Shown here one piece after another: positions 1-36,149 of a DNA stretch of 64,000 nucleotides. Source of the stretch: Perognathus longimembris pacificus (lineage: Eukaryota > Chordata > Mammalia > Rodentia > Heteromyidae); contig NC_063168.1 in NCBI RefSeq assembly GCF_023159225.1, positions 45,456,562 through 45,520,561 on the forward strand, written 5' to 3'. The notes under the pieces are model-generated. The model saw nothing but the letters and a program-made list of their open reading frames with translations, was not told the origin of the DNA and did not search any database. Within the stretch, counting starts at the first letter, position 1. Every line of letters starts with the position of its first letter. A program made the translations under genes and the position numbers.

Positions 1-249
1 TGCCTCTGAATGAACAGAATTATTTCACAATTTTTGCATTGTTTTCTTTTTATTAATGATCTCTGCCATACACAATATTTTATGAACAGTTGTAAATGCT
101 ATGGTTTCTGTTTTTAATTCATCCAACAGTATTATATGTGAAACAGGGGCTGTCACCTTCGTTTGGAACCTGAATGGCTTGTCTTCTTTTGTCTGTAAAA
201 AAGATAAATAGAAATAGAGTGACTGAAAAATTAGGGTAACTCAGAAAAT

Positions 250-350
250 TCATTATGTCACAGGTGGTTTTGGCAGTACTGGGGTTTGAGCTCAGGACCT
301 TGTTCTTGCTTGACTGGCACTCTACCACTTGAGCCACCTCCAGCAGTCTT
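250..350 (-). mobile_element. Old ID-like SINE fragment
   Basis: Shows the diverged 'ggggtttgagctcaggacct ... ctaccacttgagccacctccag' pattern of an old tRNA-derived rodent SINE. Low similarity makes the subfamily unclear. Confidence 0.45.
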
Positions 351-374
351 AGAAAAAGTAATATCAAAAGTCAA

Positions 375-571
375 GGGGCTGGGAATATGGCCTAGTGAGT
401 GGTAAAGTACTCATCTTGTATACACGAAGCCCTGGGTTCTATTCCTCAGCATTACATATATAGAAAAAGTTGGAAGTGGCACTGTGACTCAAGGGGTAAC
501 CTTGAGCAAAAAGAAGCCAGGGACAGTGCTCAAGCCCTGAGTTCAAGCCCCAGGACTGGCAAAAAAAAAAA
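375..571 (+). mobile_element. IDL-Geo SINE
   Basis: Full dimer from GGGGCTGGGAATATGG to an A11 tail, with several substitutions, so not the youngest. In a FBXO11 intron. Confidence 0.85.
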
Positions 572-715
572 GTCAAAACTTGAAGCCATCACTTTGCCTG
601 TAGTTCTACTGCCCTTCTGATCACAGCAAGAAAACAAATAGAGGTTTAAAGGCATTAGCCAAGATAGCAGTAAAGAGCTATTCTAATCAAATAGCACAGA
701 TTATTCATTTTCTTT

Positions 716-838
716 TCTTTCCTTTTTATTTTTTGGTGCTAGTCCTGAGGCTTGGACTCAGAGCTTGGGCGCTGTCCCTGATCCCCTGATCTTTTTTGCT
801 CAAGGCTAGCATGCTACTTGAGCCATAGCTACACTTCC

Positions 839-875
<37 letters not shown>

Positions 876-996
876 AGTAGTTAATTGGAGGTAAGAATCT
901 CACTGTCTTTCCTGCCTGGGCTGCCTTCAAACTATGATCCTCAGATCTCAGCCCCCTGAGTAGGTAGTTTTACAGGTGAGACTACCAGTGCCTAGC
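716..996 (-). mobile_element. 7SL/B1-headed SINE with Geo 3' module
   Basis: The Geo end is at left, and the B1-type head (complement of 'cctcagatctcagcc', 'ttacaggtgagac') is at right. A long T-run at about 841-874 lies inside it. Confidence 0.7.
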
Positions 997-1207
997 TAGA
1001 TTGTTCCTACTTGTCAAATATTTCTACTGGCTTAGGAAAATATTGTGGGATTTCTGTCTTTAGTATTTATCAAATGTTTCTAACTTATCTAAAAGAAATT
1101 GTGTTTAATGCTGTGAAGAGACTTTACAAAAAATGTTTTTGGACTGGATATATAATTCAATAATAAGATCATTTGCCTAGCATGTGTACAGCTCTAAATA
1201 CCCAAAT

Positions 1208-1443
1208 GCTTTTTGTGTGTTTGTTAGTCTTAGGGTTTGAACTAGGGGTCTGGGCACTGTCCCTGAGCTTTTGTGCTCAAGGCTAGTACTCTTACCAGGT
1301 GAGCCACAGCTCCACTTTTGGCTTTTTCCTTATTTAATTGGAGATAAGAGTCTTAACGGACTTTCCTGCCCCCGTTAGCTTCAAACCACTCTCAGATCTC
1401 AGCCTCCCTAAGTAGCTAGGATTACAGGAATGAGCCACCAGCA
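1208..1443 (-). mobile_element. 7SL/B1-headed SINE with Geo 3' module
   Basis: Same structure as the copy at 716-996; directly followed by an IDL-Geo element. Confidence 0.7.
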
Positions 1444-1460
1444 CACAGCACCAAATGCTG

Positions 1461-1663
1461 GGAGGTTTTTTGTTTGTTTTTTTGGCCAGTCCTGGGGCTT
1501 GGACTCAGGGCCTGAGCATTGTCCCTGGCTTCTTTCTGCTCTCAAGCAGTGCCACAGGTCCACTTCTGGCCATTTTCTGTATATGTGGTGCTGGGGAGTT
1601 GAACCCAGGGCTTCATGTATACAAAGCAAGCACTCTTGCCACTAGGCCATATTCCCAGCCCCC
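1461..1663 (-). mobile_element. IDL-Geo SINE
   Basis: Nearly consensus copy. Flanking CCAAATGCT repeats at about 1451 and 1664 look like its target duplication. Confidence 0.88.
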
Positions 1664-1734
1664 CAAATGCTATTTTTGTTCCAAGCAATAGGTGGTTTTT
1701 CCATAGCTTTCAGTATTAAAAAGAACTAAAAGGG

Positions 1735-1940
1735 GGCTGGGAATATGGCCTAGTGGCAAGAGTGCTTGCCTTGTATACATGAGGCCCTGGGTTCGATTCC
1801 CCAGCACCACATATACAGAAAATGGCCAGAAGTGGCGCTGTGGCTCAAGTGGCAGAGTGCTAGCCTTGAGCAAAAAGAAGCCAGGGACAGTGCTCAGGCC
1901 TTGAGTTCAAGGCCCAGGAATGGCCCAAAAAAAAAAAAAG
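1735..1940 (+). mobile_element. IDL-Geo SINE
   Basis: Young full copy with an A-tail, flanked by AAGAACTAAAAG on both sides. It lies in opposite orientation to the copy 70 bases upstream. Confidence 0.9.
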
Positions 1941-1992
1941 AACTAAAAGAAAATTTAGAAATCCTGTCAGTGCCTTATTCTACAAGTTTTAA

Positions 1993-9514
<7,522 letters not shown>

Positions 9515-10730
9515 ATTCCTTCCCTAAAGAAAAAGTCCTGCCATTCTAACATCATAACTTAAAACATTTTTTGGAAGAAAATATTTGCCCATGCTACAGG
9601 AAGAGACTGTATTTAAAAAATGGATACAAAAGGTCAGTTGACACTATGAAGCTCAAGCTACCAAAAAGAAAGTGGCAATATATTGACTCAGGATCTCAAA
9701 GCTGGGTGTTTTAGCATTACTGTGTAAAGACTTGAAGGGACAGAAGTGAAGAAAATAAGCTGCAATTTTGTACAGATACCAACTTTCTGAAAAGCTGGTG
9801 TTTTTACAACTAGCATTGAATGCAGTCTAATTTGCAGTAGTAATCTTCAATAGACGAGCAGCTTTGTTGCTGCCTTTATGGACATGGGTACCAATTGCTT
9901 TTGTAATATGGTAAAAATGTGAGCTAGCACTTCTGCGTTTCTTTTGATTTTTTAACATGTATTCAGATTGAGAAATATGATTTTAATGCTTTAATCTCAT
10001 GTAGTTTGTTTTTAATTTCAAGCAAAATCTTATTGTACTTGAATGTGCCCTGTTTTGTTAGCACACCTAGACTTGCTGTAACTGTACTCATGTCCCAGTA
10101 TGTACGTTCTTTCTATGAAAGAGAAAACACTAATCTTAAATTATATCCAGCAATGTTTCTGGTATCCTTTAAGAAAAGTTAACTATTATTTCCTTCCCTT
10201 CCCCATGCAGCATTCAAAACCACCCCTAGAAAAAGTGAGTGTTTTAATGAGACTTCCTAGGAAGGGATGCACTGTAAAACAAAAGTATTCTTGTAACTCA
10301 GTTTTGTGAAAGGTAAAAACTACTATGTTTTAAAGTACACTTCAGAAAGTCTCTTCAAAACAGTCCTGTATTTGAACTCTGTTCATAGTTTTTTTTTGAA
10401 CAGTTTAGACAAAACTGCTGGAAATTTCAAACAATTTCCTACAAGCTGAGACCAGTGTATATATATATATATATATACACACACACATATACATATATAT
10501 ACAGCCCTATACCGTTTCATAGCTCCCCTCCTCCCCATTATGTGTATTGGTGACAGTGGGTATAAACAGCCTGAAAGTGTATGCATGTACCATAACATCT
10601 AGACTTAATATATTGTGGAGTATTCAATAACCATTATGTAGAAGGTAGGTAAGAATTAAAAGGGTTTAATTTCCTAGAAAGAAATGGAAAAATGGTCATT
10701 TTTAAAAAATAAAGTTTATTAGATCATAAT
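9515..10730 (+). other. FBXO11: FBXO11 3' untranslated region
   Basis: About 1.2 kb of non-coding A/T-rich sequence runs from the stop codon to a canonical AATAAA at 10708-10713. An ATTAAA near 10654 could give a slightly shorter end. An AT/AC dinucleotide tract sits at 10458-10502. No SINE interrupts it, unlike almost every other kilobase here. The exact cleavage site is inferred from the usual 10-30 nt spacing. Confidence 0.75.
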
Positions 10731-10788
10731 GTTGTCTGAATTTACCACCTTCGTCAAAAGTCAATTCCAAGCTTCCAATGTAGTTAGT
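10695..10788 (-). other. MSH6: MSH6 3' untranslated region
   Basis: A very short 3'UTR of roughly 90 bases, from the TAG stop to just past the - strand AATAAA at 10720-10715. The end point is inferred from usual cleavage spacing. Confidence 0.7.
10708..10720. terminator. Bidirectional poly(A) signal shared by FBXO11 and MSH6
   Basis: The 13 bases AATAAAGTTTATT read AATAAA on the + strand (10708-10713) and AATAAA on the - strand (10720-10715). It therefore serves as the poly(A) hexamer of FBXO11 and, 69-74 bases past its stop codon, of MSH6. The sequence is a palindrome except for the central base. Cleavage 10-30 nt beyond each hexamer would make the two mature RNAs overlap at their 3' ends by a few tens of bases. 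Confidence 0.85.
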
Positions 10789-27811
<17,023 letters not shown>

Positions 27812-28492
27812 TGCGACGGTCGGCAAGCCAACCGTTCGCTCAGGTCGAGCACCTAAAGGGACCGTGCCCACCGCGCGGCTCCAGCTGGCGGGAAACCTGG
27901 GGGGAGGTGCGGCCCTCCGAGGTACGCGGGCCGCAGCGGCCAATCGGCAGGCGCTCCGGCCTGCGCTGGCAGCGTGCGCGCTAGGCCCCGCCCCCGGCGC
28001 GTAGCGACGTGAACGGGGGAGGGGTCCGCACGGCGGGTGGCGGCTCACAGAGCAGAAGTGCGGGGGTGGGGGAGGCGGAGGCCACGCCCTCTTCCCTGGC
28101 CTGTAGCTGTTTTGCTCTGGGAGGGGAACCGGGAAGATGCTACGAAAAGCCATTGCTCCCGGGCACTGCTGCGGGAAGCTGGTGGCTGCGGGAGGGCTCT
28201 TTCCCTGAGGGCGATGGCGTCCGAAAAGGCGCTGGGGCCTGCGGAAAGCCTGCTCTTGGAGCAATTTCCCTAGGTTGACGAGCAGGGCACTGGAGTACGG
28301 TCACCCGAGTTCCCGGGTCGCTTGTGCTTGTGGTGCTCGCAGAGTGCTGCACGTCGTAGCACCTGTAAACGCTAAATGAAAGCTAAGTGTGGTTTCCTGT
28401 TCATGTTAAAAACCTTTCCCAGGCCGGACACGAACTCAAGCATTTCTCCTTTAGTATAGTCCTCACCACCTCTGAGGTACATTTGTGCGTGT

Positions 28493-28686
28493 GTGTGTGT
28501 ATGCTGGTACTGGGGCTTGAACTCACAGCCTGGGCTCTGTCCCTAGCTTTTTCCTCTCAAGGCTGGAGCTCTGCTACTTGAGCCACACTGGAGCTAAGAG
28601 CCTCGCGGACTTTCCTCGGGATGCTGGTTTTGAGCTTTAATCCTCAAATCTCTAGGATTACAGGCGAGACCGACCCCAGCCACCGG
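28493..28686 (-). mobile_element. B1-Geo SINE at the edge of the MSH6 CpG island
   Basis: Reverse copy preceded by a short GT tract; the first repeat upstream of the promoter. Confidence 0.65.
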
Positions 28687-28689
28687 CAA

Positions 28690-30060
28690 GGAAGTACATT
28701 CTTAATTAAGGCAGGTCCCGCCCATTAGCCCACGTGTGCCTTTGGAATGCAGGATTTTCCAAAATTTAGAACCTGAGAGATTAAGGCTATTCAAATTCAA
28801 GAAAGAAATCGGAAACCACAATTTTTTCTCACAAACAATAGAAGCAGAGGTCAGCCCCACCCAGCAACAGTTGCACTTGGGTATAAAGCTTTGTCCAACA
28901 AGACTCTTCTGTCTTATGGTTCTCCTTTGTTAAGCAAGTAATAAAACCAATTTTGTTTCAGGTATGTCTTCCCTCCAACTGGATAAATCTGTGGCTACCC
29001 TGAAATCAGCCTTCAGCAAATCTGTTCCACCAAATGGGGTAAATACAAACTAAGCACTTCAGATTAGCTCAAAATGGGCTACCAAGGTGAATTTGCCAGA
29101 GAATTGTTGCTTTTCAGAATTGCAGGTAGACGATTCTGAACCTACCTATCCATAATATCACCATTTGATGGATAAAGACTCAGGCACAGATTAAGTAAGG
29201 GACCCTGCCTTCTGCTCCATTCCCACATAAACAAAATGATGGCCTGATGGGGGGTTGAAAAGAGGCACAATCACAGACTCCATTTTGTTTCTGACTCCAT
29301 CTTGCTTCATTCTTGGATGACTTCCATTCACTGACTCCAAAAGAGAAAGAAGGATTGAATGGTACCAAATAGCTGCCAATTTTACTTTTTATTTGAGAGG
29401 ACTTTTTCTACTTTGGGCTGGCATCAGTTTTCCATCATTTGATGAAGTAAAGAAATGAGTTGAGAGTTACGGGCTTTTAGATTTTTTTTTTTTTTTTTTT
29501 TGGCCAGTCCTGGGGCTTGGACTCAGGGCCTGAGCACTGTCCCTGGCTTCTTTTTGCTCAAGGGTAGCACTCTACCACTTGAGCCACAGCGCCACTTCTG
29601 GCCACTTTCTATATATGTGTTGCTGGGGAATTGAACCCAGGGCCTCATATATATGAGGCAAGCACTCTTGCCACTAGGCCATATCCCCAGCCCAGGCTTT
29701 TAAATTCTTGAAGAGGTAAACAACCTGTGACCTTGCTCTCTCACTTTTGTCATTTAAACTCCTGGGGCTATTCTGGGCTTAGGCCATTTCTTTCCACAGA
29801 ATTTGATATTCTGGAGGAACTATGGTTCCTCATAGGGAGAAGAGATAAGAGGCTCAAAGCAAGGTACTAGAGATTTGGGTTACAATTTGTGTAACATTGG
29901 GAATTACTGTCTGTTTTGTAAGGAAGCCTCCTGAGAGAATTCTAGGCTATTCTGCTTAGAGCTAGGAACCTATGACTTAGGAAAATATGGTTATATTCTT
30001 CTGATACTGCATGGCCTATGTCATTTGAGGCCACTGTTTTCCTAGAAGTAATTGGCTAGA
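28690..30060. other. Intergenic upstream of MSH6
   Basis: Apart from the IDL-Geo SINE at 29480-29694 I see no gene, RNA or motif that can be supported. Confidence 0.6.
29480..29694 (-). mobile_element. IDL-Geo SINE
   Basis: Near-consensus reverse copy; GGCTTTTA/AGGCTTTTAAA on both sides fits a target duplication. Confidence 0.88.
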
Positions 30061-30063
30061 ATA

Positions 30064-30560
30064 TGTTGTGAGGAAGACCACCAGGAGAGACCACACAGAC
30101 ACAGAGTACAGCCAATAGAAAGTCTTTATTACCAGCAGGGACTACACTGCAGTTGGGTGCCCAAAATATGAAGTGCCAAATTTGGCCTCATGGCTTCTTT
30201 TAAAGCCCCCCCCCCTTATTATTCACTCAGGGGTGAAAAGTGCCTAAGGGTTCTTTCCTGCAGGTGCAAGCCAAGTGTGAAGGCACGGAGCTAAAACAAT
30301 GCTGTAGGCAAGCATGAGGGAGGGCAACACGACCTGTTACTATGATGTTTCTGTAACTCGTTTAACTATGATAGTTTCTACCACCCATTACTATGATTGT
30401 TACCTAGAAGCAGAAATGGAACAGTGGCTACATATGTCTTTAAATGTCCAACTATAAGGAACTAGTCTCACGGGTGGGGGTGCAATCCTTTAAGGTGGAG
30501 TCACAAAAATAAAATGGAGTTACAGAAGCTAAGTGTAAACTCTTAAGATGGTGAAATTTG
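30064..30560 (-). mobile_element. LTR-like element, same family as 63.1 kb
   Basis: Starts TGTTGTGAGG and shares 'ccacacagacac', a reverse poly(A) signal region ('ctttattaccagcag') and 'aatatgaagtgcc' with the LTR at 63116. The right border is not resolved. Confidence 0.5.
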
Positions 30561-30783
30561 ACAAGCACTATTACATCTATAACTACTTTTTGCCTTTCTA
30601 GGCTCATGGGTTTTCTGGTAAAGTTACCTTCAAGTTCTGCCCATTTAATATGCAAGATATTAATCTCCTACTGCACATTTTAATTAACATGAGGCTAGCT
30701 TTGTTTTACTGCTAGCCCAATACTAGCCTGGATCAATACTAGAATTGATCAAGGTTCTTAGCCAGCCTAGACAAAGCTTTTAG

Positions 30784-30785
<2 letters not shown>

Positions 30786-30818
<33 letters not shown>
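30786..30818 (+). repeat. (GT)n microsatellite
   Basis: About 16 uninterrupted GT units. Confidence 0.95.
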
Positions 30819-30820
<2 letters not shown>

Positions 30821-30872
30821 ATTTGGGTCCTGGGGGTTGAACTCAAGGCCTAGGTGCTGTCCCTGAACTTTT

Positions 30873-32540
30873 TTTTTTAATTTAATTTATTTATTAATTG
30901 AACACAAATTTTTTGACAAGGTGTTGTGCAAAAAGGGTACAGTTACATAGTAGGGCAGTGTGCACATTTCTTGTGATATCTTACGCCCTGTTTTTCTATC
31001 CCTTCTCTAGTTCAGGTGGACATATATACAATATACACTGTATCAAGAACATATACAGTAGCCATGTGGCCGCGCCCAAGAAAGTTCGCCTAGGGCTTTA
31101 AATGTAATGTTGATATTAGACAATATGTCAACAGTAGTCTTATATGAACGTACATACATAGCTTTTGAGCTATTGTATTCCACTGAGAGGTCAATTTTTG
31201 ACCTTTATATATTGAGTAATTGTTTGGTTTTAGTTACATACTGTTGGGTCGCTGCTCCAATCCTGTGGGGAATACTATTTGACAAGCAGTTTTTTGTTTC
31301 ACAGACTTGGTCTCTACTGTCTCTCCATCTCCCTTTCTTTTTTTTTTTTTTTTTTTGTCCAGTCCTGGGCCTTGGACTCAGGGCCTGAGCACTGTCCCTG
31401 GCTTCTTCCCGCTCAAGGCTAGCACTCTGCCACTTGAGCCACAGCGCCGCTTCTGGCCGTTTTCTGTATATGTGGTGCTGGGGAATCGAACCTAGGGCCT
31501 CGTGTATCCGAGGCAGGCACTCTTGCCACTAGGCCATATCCCCAGCCCTCTCCATCTCCCTTTCTTAACAGTCATATATCAGGGAGATCATGCCTCTTTG
31601 TTTTCTGTGTTCTAGGCTTGTCTTGCTCAACATTATTTGTTCGAGTTCTGACCATTTCCCTGCGAATAGCAGTATTTCACCATTCCTAATCGCTATGTAG
31701 TATTCCATTGTGTATAAGTACCATATTTTTTGGATCCATTCGTCTGTGGAGGGGCATCTGGGTTGTTTCCATATTTTGGCTATTGTGAATTGTGCCGCGA
31801 AAAACATGGAAGTACAAATGTCTTTTTGATATCTTGGGGTTTGCTGTTTAGGATAGATGCCTAGGAGTGGTATGGCTGGGTCATAGGGTAGGTCTATATT
31901 GAGCTTTTTGAGAAACCTCCATACTGTTCTCCAAAGTGGTTGTACTAATTTGCACTCCCACCAACAATGGAGAAGGGTTCCTCTTTCCCCGCACCCCCTC
32001 CAGCATTTGTTGTTGCCTGCGTTCAGAGTATAGGCCATTCTAACTGGGGTGAGGTGGTATCTCAGGGTTGTTTTTATTTGCATTTCCTTTACTACCAGGG
32101 ATGTTGAGCATTTCCTCATGTGTTTCTTTGCCATTTTTATATCTTCTCTTGTGAAGTCTCTCTTTAGCACCTTTGCCCATTTCCTAATTGGTTTATTGGG
32201 CTTGGAGGGGCTTAGTTTTTTGAGTTCTCTGTAGATGACAGATATCAGGCCTTTGTCTGTTGCTGTGCTGGTAAATATCCTTTCCCATATCATTGGCTGT
32301 CTTTCTATTTTGGTGGCTATGTCCTTAGCTGTGCAGAAACTTTTTAATTTGTAGTAGTCCCATTTGTCGAGTTTTTCTCCTATTTGTTGTGCCCCTGGGA
32401 CTCTATTCAGGAAGTTCCTTCCTGTGCCTATAAATTCTAGCGTCTTTCCTACTCTGTCCTTCAGTAGTTTCAAGGATTCAGGTCTGATATTGAGGTCCTT
32501 GATCCATTTTGAGTTGATCTTGGTGCATGGTGATAGGCTT
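30873..32540 (-). mobile_element. 5'-truncated L1 with open ORF2 C-terminus
   Basis: Reverse-strand L1: a T/A-rich tail at 30873-30895, then the 3'UTR, then an uninterrupted ORF2 end (about 325 codons, 32540 to 31567). The ORF2 has the usual L1 C-terminal features, including the Cys-rich [21 protein letters not shown]2 encodes the endonuclease/reverse transcriptase; the catalytic domains are missing here because the 5' part is truncated. The open frame implies a recent insertion. Confidence 0.93.
31321..31566 (-). mobile_element. IDL-Geo SINE inside the L1 3'UTR
   Basis: Body about 31340-31547. Perfect 19-base direct repeats CTCTCCATCTCCCTTTCTT at 31321-31339 and 31548-31566 bound it. Confidence 0.95.
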
Positions 32541-32739
32541 TGTCCCTGAACTTTTCTGCTCAAGGCTAGCACTCTACCACTCAAGCCACAGATCCACTTC
32601 TGGCTTTTTTGGTGGTTCAGTGGAGATAAGAGTCTTATGGACTTTTTTTGCCTTTTTCGACTTTGAACCCCATTCCTCAGATCTTAGCCTCTTGAGTAGC
32701 TAGGATTACAGTTGTAAGCCTGCAGCTCCGACTGCTTTT

Positions 32740-34250
32740 ACACTCTTATCTCCAATTAGCCAGCAAAAGGCTGGAACTAGAGATGAAGCTTGGTACTTGC
32801 ACTTGGTTGTATGCCAGCCACTCAGCTAGGGCATTATATCCTGAGCTCAAACCTCAGTGCTAGTACCAAGAGAACAAATAAATAAATAACCTGAGTATGA
32901 AGCAGGAACCCTTCTGTGCATCACCTTAATAACAATACAAAATGTCAATAACTGATTAATTAAGGACTAGACAAAATGAATAGAGAATCATGATGGGATG
33001 CCATCTTTGATCCAAATTCCATAGAAATGAGTCAGAGTTTGATAAAAATATTGAAAAGGGTCCAATCATTGGCCTCGCTAACTACATTGTATTTTGACTC
33101 AGCTTTTGGTTATTGTTGGTTTTTTTTTTGTTTTGTTTTTTTTTTGTCCAGTCCTGGGCCTTGGACTCAGGGCCTGAGCACTGTCCCTGGCTTCTTCCCG
33201 CTCAAGGCTAGCACTCTGCCACTTGAGCCACAGCGCCGCTTCTGGCTGTTTTCTGTATATGTGGTGCTGGGGAATCGAACCTAGGGCCTCGTGTATCCGA
33301 GGCAGGCACTCTTGCCACTAGGCTATATCCCCAGCCCTATTGTTGGTTTTACTCCTTCTGAATTCTCTTGAGTCTTATCCCCTATAATTACCGTGAATCC
33401 CATAAACAACATCCTGATGAGTGAACATCTTAAGACATAGCAACAAAGAGCTTTTTGTTACACTCAAAGCCCTACGTAGCCATCCTGAGAGAATGACCAG
33501 AGGTATTGATCAGTCAGACCAAGATGCTCTGTACTGCAGCCATGGAAACCTCCAGTCCTTGCTCTTTCTTTCTCTTTCCTAGGGCTGCTGTAAGCACTTG
33601 AGGGCACATTCATTAGATTTCTGTTCTTCTCAATATATCCACACTATTAATAAAACTTTCCAGCCTCCACTCTTGCCTATCTCTTCAGTTGGCCTTGTGC
33701 AAAGAGTAGCCCACACCACTCTCTGCAGAAATAAAAAAATAAGATCTCTGTTAATTTTTTTGTCCTAACTCAAGAATCAATAGGTTAAGTGGCTTGCCTA
33801 AGACGAGAGTTTTATTTTGCAGGCTGGGGGTTGAACCCAGGACCTTATGCATACCACCCCTATCCCAGAGTAGTAATTTAAATAGAGAGAAGCTGGTTCT
33901 CGCATCTAACAGAAATGTTAGAGTGTCTCTCCTAACATCATTTTATCTCATTTAATTCTCACAACAACCTTGAATCAGATTGAACTTGACACCTAAGTTG
34001 CCAATCTTTTTTTTTAATTCTTTTTGGTTCCACTTACTATGATACATTCTTGGGTAATGAAGAGGACTGTGGGCTCAGAAGGGATGAGGTTTATGGAACA
34101 TAGATTGAGGGGCCTGTATTTTGGGGTAGATGGGGAATGAACTGTTAGCCCAGTATGCCAAAGTCTGAGTTTCTTTTGATCTTGGGAGATCATAGCTTTG
34201 GGTGAATTTTTGGAAGCTACAGCTTTATGCTTCCCACAAACTTCACTAAG
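32740..34250. other. Intergenic, mostly unique sequence
   Basis: Holds the IDL-Geo SINE at 33121 and a few weak SINE pieces (about 32740-32870, 33815-33870). No open frame resembles a known gene. Confidence 0.55.
33121..33340 (-). mobile_element. IDL-Geo SINE
   Basis: Nearly identical to the copy at 31340-31547, sharing diagnostic 'cttcccgctcaagg' and 'gtgtatccgaggcaggc'. Flanked by TATTGTTGGTTTT on both sides. Confidence 0.92.
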
Positions 34251-34520
34251 AATTAAAGCAGTAAGAAGTCACATATGTTCCAAAGTTGATAGGAAGGTTA
34301 TTTTAAACAGCGACATTTGAGCTTTACCAGATGCAGAACCATGCAGCCTTTTCAAAGCTTCCCTTATCGGACTGAATTTTAGGCAGAAATTTCTAGGAGT
34401 TTGAGGACACCATAAATCTTCCATCTGGGGGAGTTCTACTGACCAAAAAGGAGACAAAGATCATCCCTACCTACATAAACTTGCCTTCCCTTTACTCTCC
34501 ATGCAAGTCTTTGCTATCCC
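34250..34520. repeat. Repeat related to 37.43-37.68 kb
   Basis: Shares 'ttattttaa...gacatttgag', 'aga.gcagaa', 'cataaac..gc' with 37425-37685 in the same order. Probably an old LTR or DNA-transposon family that I cannot name. Confidence 0.35.
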
Positions 34521-34535
34521 TCCTTTTCTCCTATT

Positions 34536-34980
34536 AAGATAGCATTGGAGACAGGCATTGGAGCCTCACTCCTATAGTCCTACCTATCTGATCAGGATGC
34601 TGAGATCTGAGGATCTCAGTTCCAAATCAGCCGGGCAGGAAAATTCATGAGACTCTTATCTCCAGATAACTACAGAAAGCTGTAGGTAGAGCTTTGGATC
34701 AAATGGTAGAGTGCTGGGATGGGGATATGGCCTAGTGGCAAGAGTGCTTCCCTTGTATACATGAAGCCCTCGGTTTGATTCCCCAGCACCACATATACAG
34801 AAAATGGCCAGAAGTGGCGCTGTGGCTCAAGTGGCAGAGTGCTAGCCTTGAGCAAAAAGAAGCCAGGGACAGTACTCAGGCCCTGAGTCCAAGGCCCAGG
34901 ACTGGCAAAAAACAGAAACAAACAAGAAGCTCAGGGATAGTGCTCAGACCCTGAGTTCAGTCCCCAGGACTGGCAAAAAA
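34536..34980 (+). mobile_element. B1-Geo SINE split by an IDL-Geo SINE
   Basis: The outer copy is broken after 'ggtagagtgct' at about 34713 and resumes at 'aagctcagggatagtgctca'. The insert 34714-34920 is a full IDL-Geo copy. Confidence 0.85.
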
Positions 34981-34981
34981 A

Positions 34982-35046
34982 AAAGGAAGGAAGGAAGGAA
35001 TGAAGGAAGGAAGGAAGGAAGGAAGGAAGGAAGGAAGGAAGGAAGG
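34982..35046 (+). repeat. (GGAA)n microsatellite
   Basis: About 15 GGAA units growing out of the A-tail of the preceding SINE. Confidence 0.95.
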
Positions 35047-35276
35047 AGAAAAAGAAAGAGAAAAGTTCAGGGACAGCATCCAGGCTCTGAATTTGAGCCC
35101 CAGGACTGGCATTGGAACCCCTAACTCACTGGAATCACATTTTTTTTTCTGTGAACTTTTATGTACATATGTAAGTTAAAAACTGCCTTTTCTCTTGTTG
35201 ATCTGTTTTCGGTTTGCAGTGATCAGCTGACATATACATTCCATTGCAATGTACGAATTATTTAAGAATGCAATTT

Positions 35277-35730
35277 TGGAGCTGGGCACAGAGTCTCAAG
35301 CCTGTAATCCTAGCTGCTCAAGCAACTGAGACCTGAGGATTGTGATTTGAAGCAGTCTCGGCAAGAAAGTTTATGAAGACTTTTTGTGCATGCATGTACA
35401 GGTCCTAGGGCTTGAACCAGGGCCTGGGAGCTGCCCCTGAGCTTTTGTGCTCAAGGCTAACAGACACAGCTCCCCTTCTGGATTTTTGGTGGTTAATTGG
35501 AGATAAGACTCTCACGGACTTTCCTGCCCAGGCTTCTTTGAACCAAGATCCTCAGATCTCAGCCTCTTTGGTAGCTAGGATTACAGGTGTGAACCATAGT
35601 GCCTGGCCCCATGAGACCTTTGTCTCCATGAACCACCAAAAAGCCAGAAGTGGAGCTGCAGCTCATGTGGTAGAGCATTAGATAAGGGACGGCACCCAAG
35701 CTGAGTTAAAGCCCAAATACCAGCACTACA
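35277..35730 (+). mobile_element. B1-Geo SINE (+) with a second B1-Geo SINE (-) inside
   Basis: The outer halves are 35277-35384 and 35612-35730; the inner reverse copy is 35385-35611. Confidence 0.7.
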
Positions 35731-36149
35731 TAAATTCAATTCCCTGTGTTCTTCTCTGAGCCCATCCAAGAAAGCTGGGTCTTGAGAGATAGAAGTCAGG
35801 GCTGGAGAAAGGCAGGGAGAGTTTGCAAAGGTCCTCTTCCTGCTCAAACAGCCTGGAATCACCAGGGAAGGGCCTAGAATCTGACCTTGTCAGGTTTGGG
35901 GCTAGTTTCAGTCAGGGGGACTCCCTAATAGAGGAGCCAGGCAGCATCTCTCCTAGCTAAAGGGAATTACCAAGTGGTCACATGCTTTGGAGGAGGGTGA
36001 AGTTTAGCAGGGAATTTACCAGATGTTTTGCATGTTCAAAGCTATACTACAAAGTAAATTCAAGGTTCTTTTTCTTAGAAACTGCGAAGCTTAGAAAGAT
36101 GTGGAATGATGTGTCCAAAAATTACTTATCCAGGTTGTAAACCAATCTC

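Larger units (their letters stand above)
30822..32735 (-). mobile_element. B1-Geo SINE split by an L1, itself split by an IDL-Geo SINE
   Basis: The outer SINE is 30822-30872 plus 32541-32735. The break carries a 15-base duplication TGTCCCTGAACTTTT at 30858-30872 and 32541-32555. Confidence 0.9.

Noticed and set aside
1785..1812. tRNA gene candidates from GGTTCGATTCC B-box matches
   Set aside because: Every instance lies in the IDL head of a SINE; none folds into a complete tRNA with a free acceptor stem in context.
31060..31090. CpG-bearing patch near 31.07 kb with a basic peptide reading
   Set aside because: It lies in the L1 3'UTR and the peptide resemblance to a nuclear localisation signal is a few codons long, so chance is the simplest reading.
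31565..32584. 339-codon frame as a possible host gene
   Set aside because: It is the C-terminal end of L1 ORF2, bounded by a 15-base target duplication; its first codons come from the flanking SINE.
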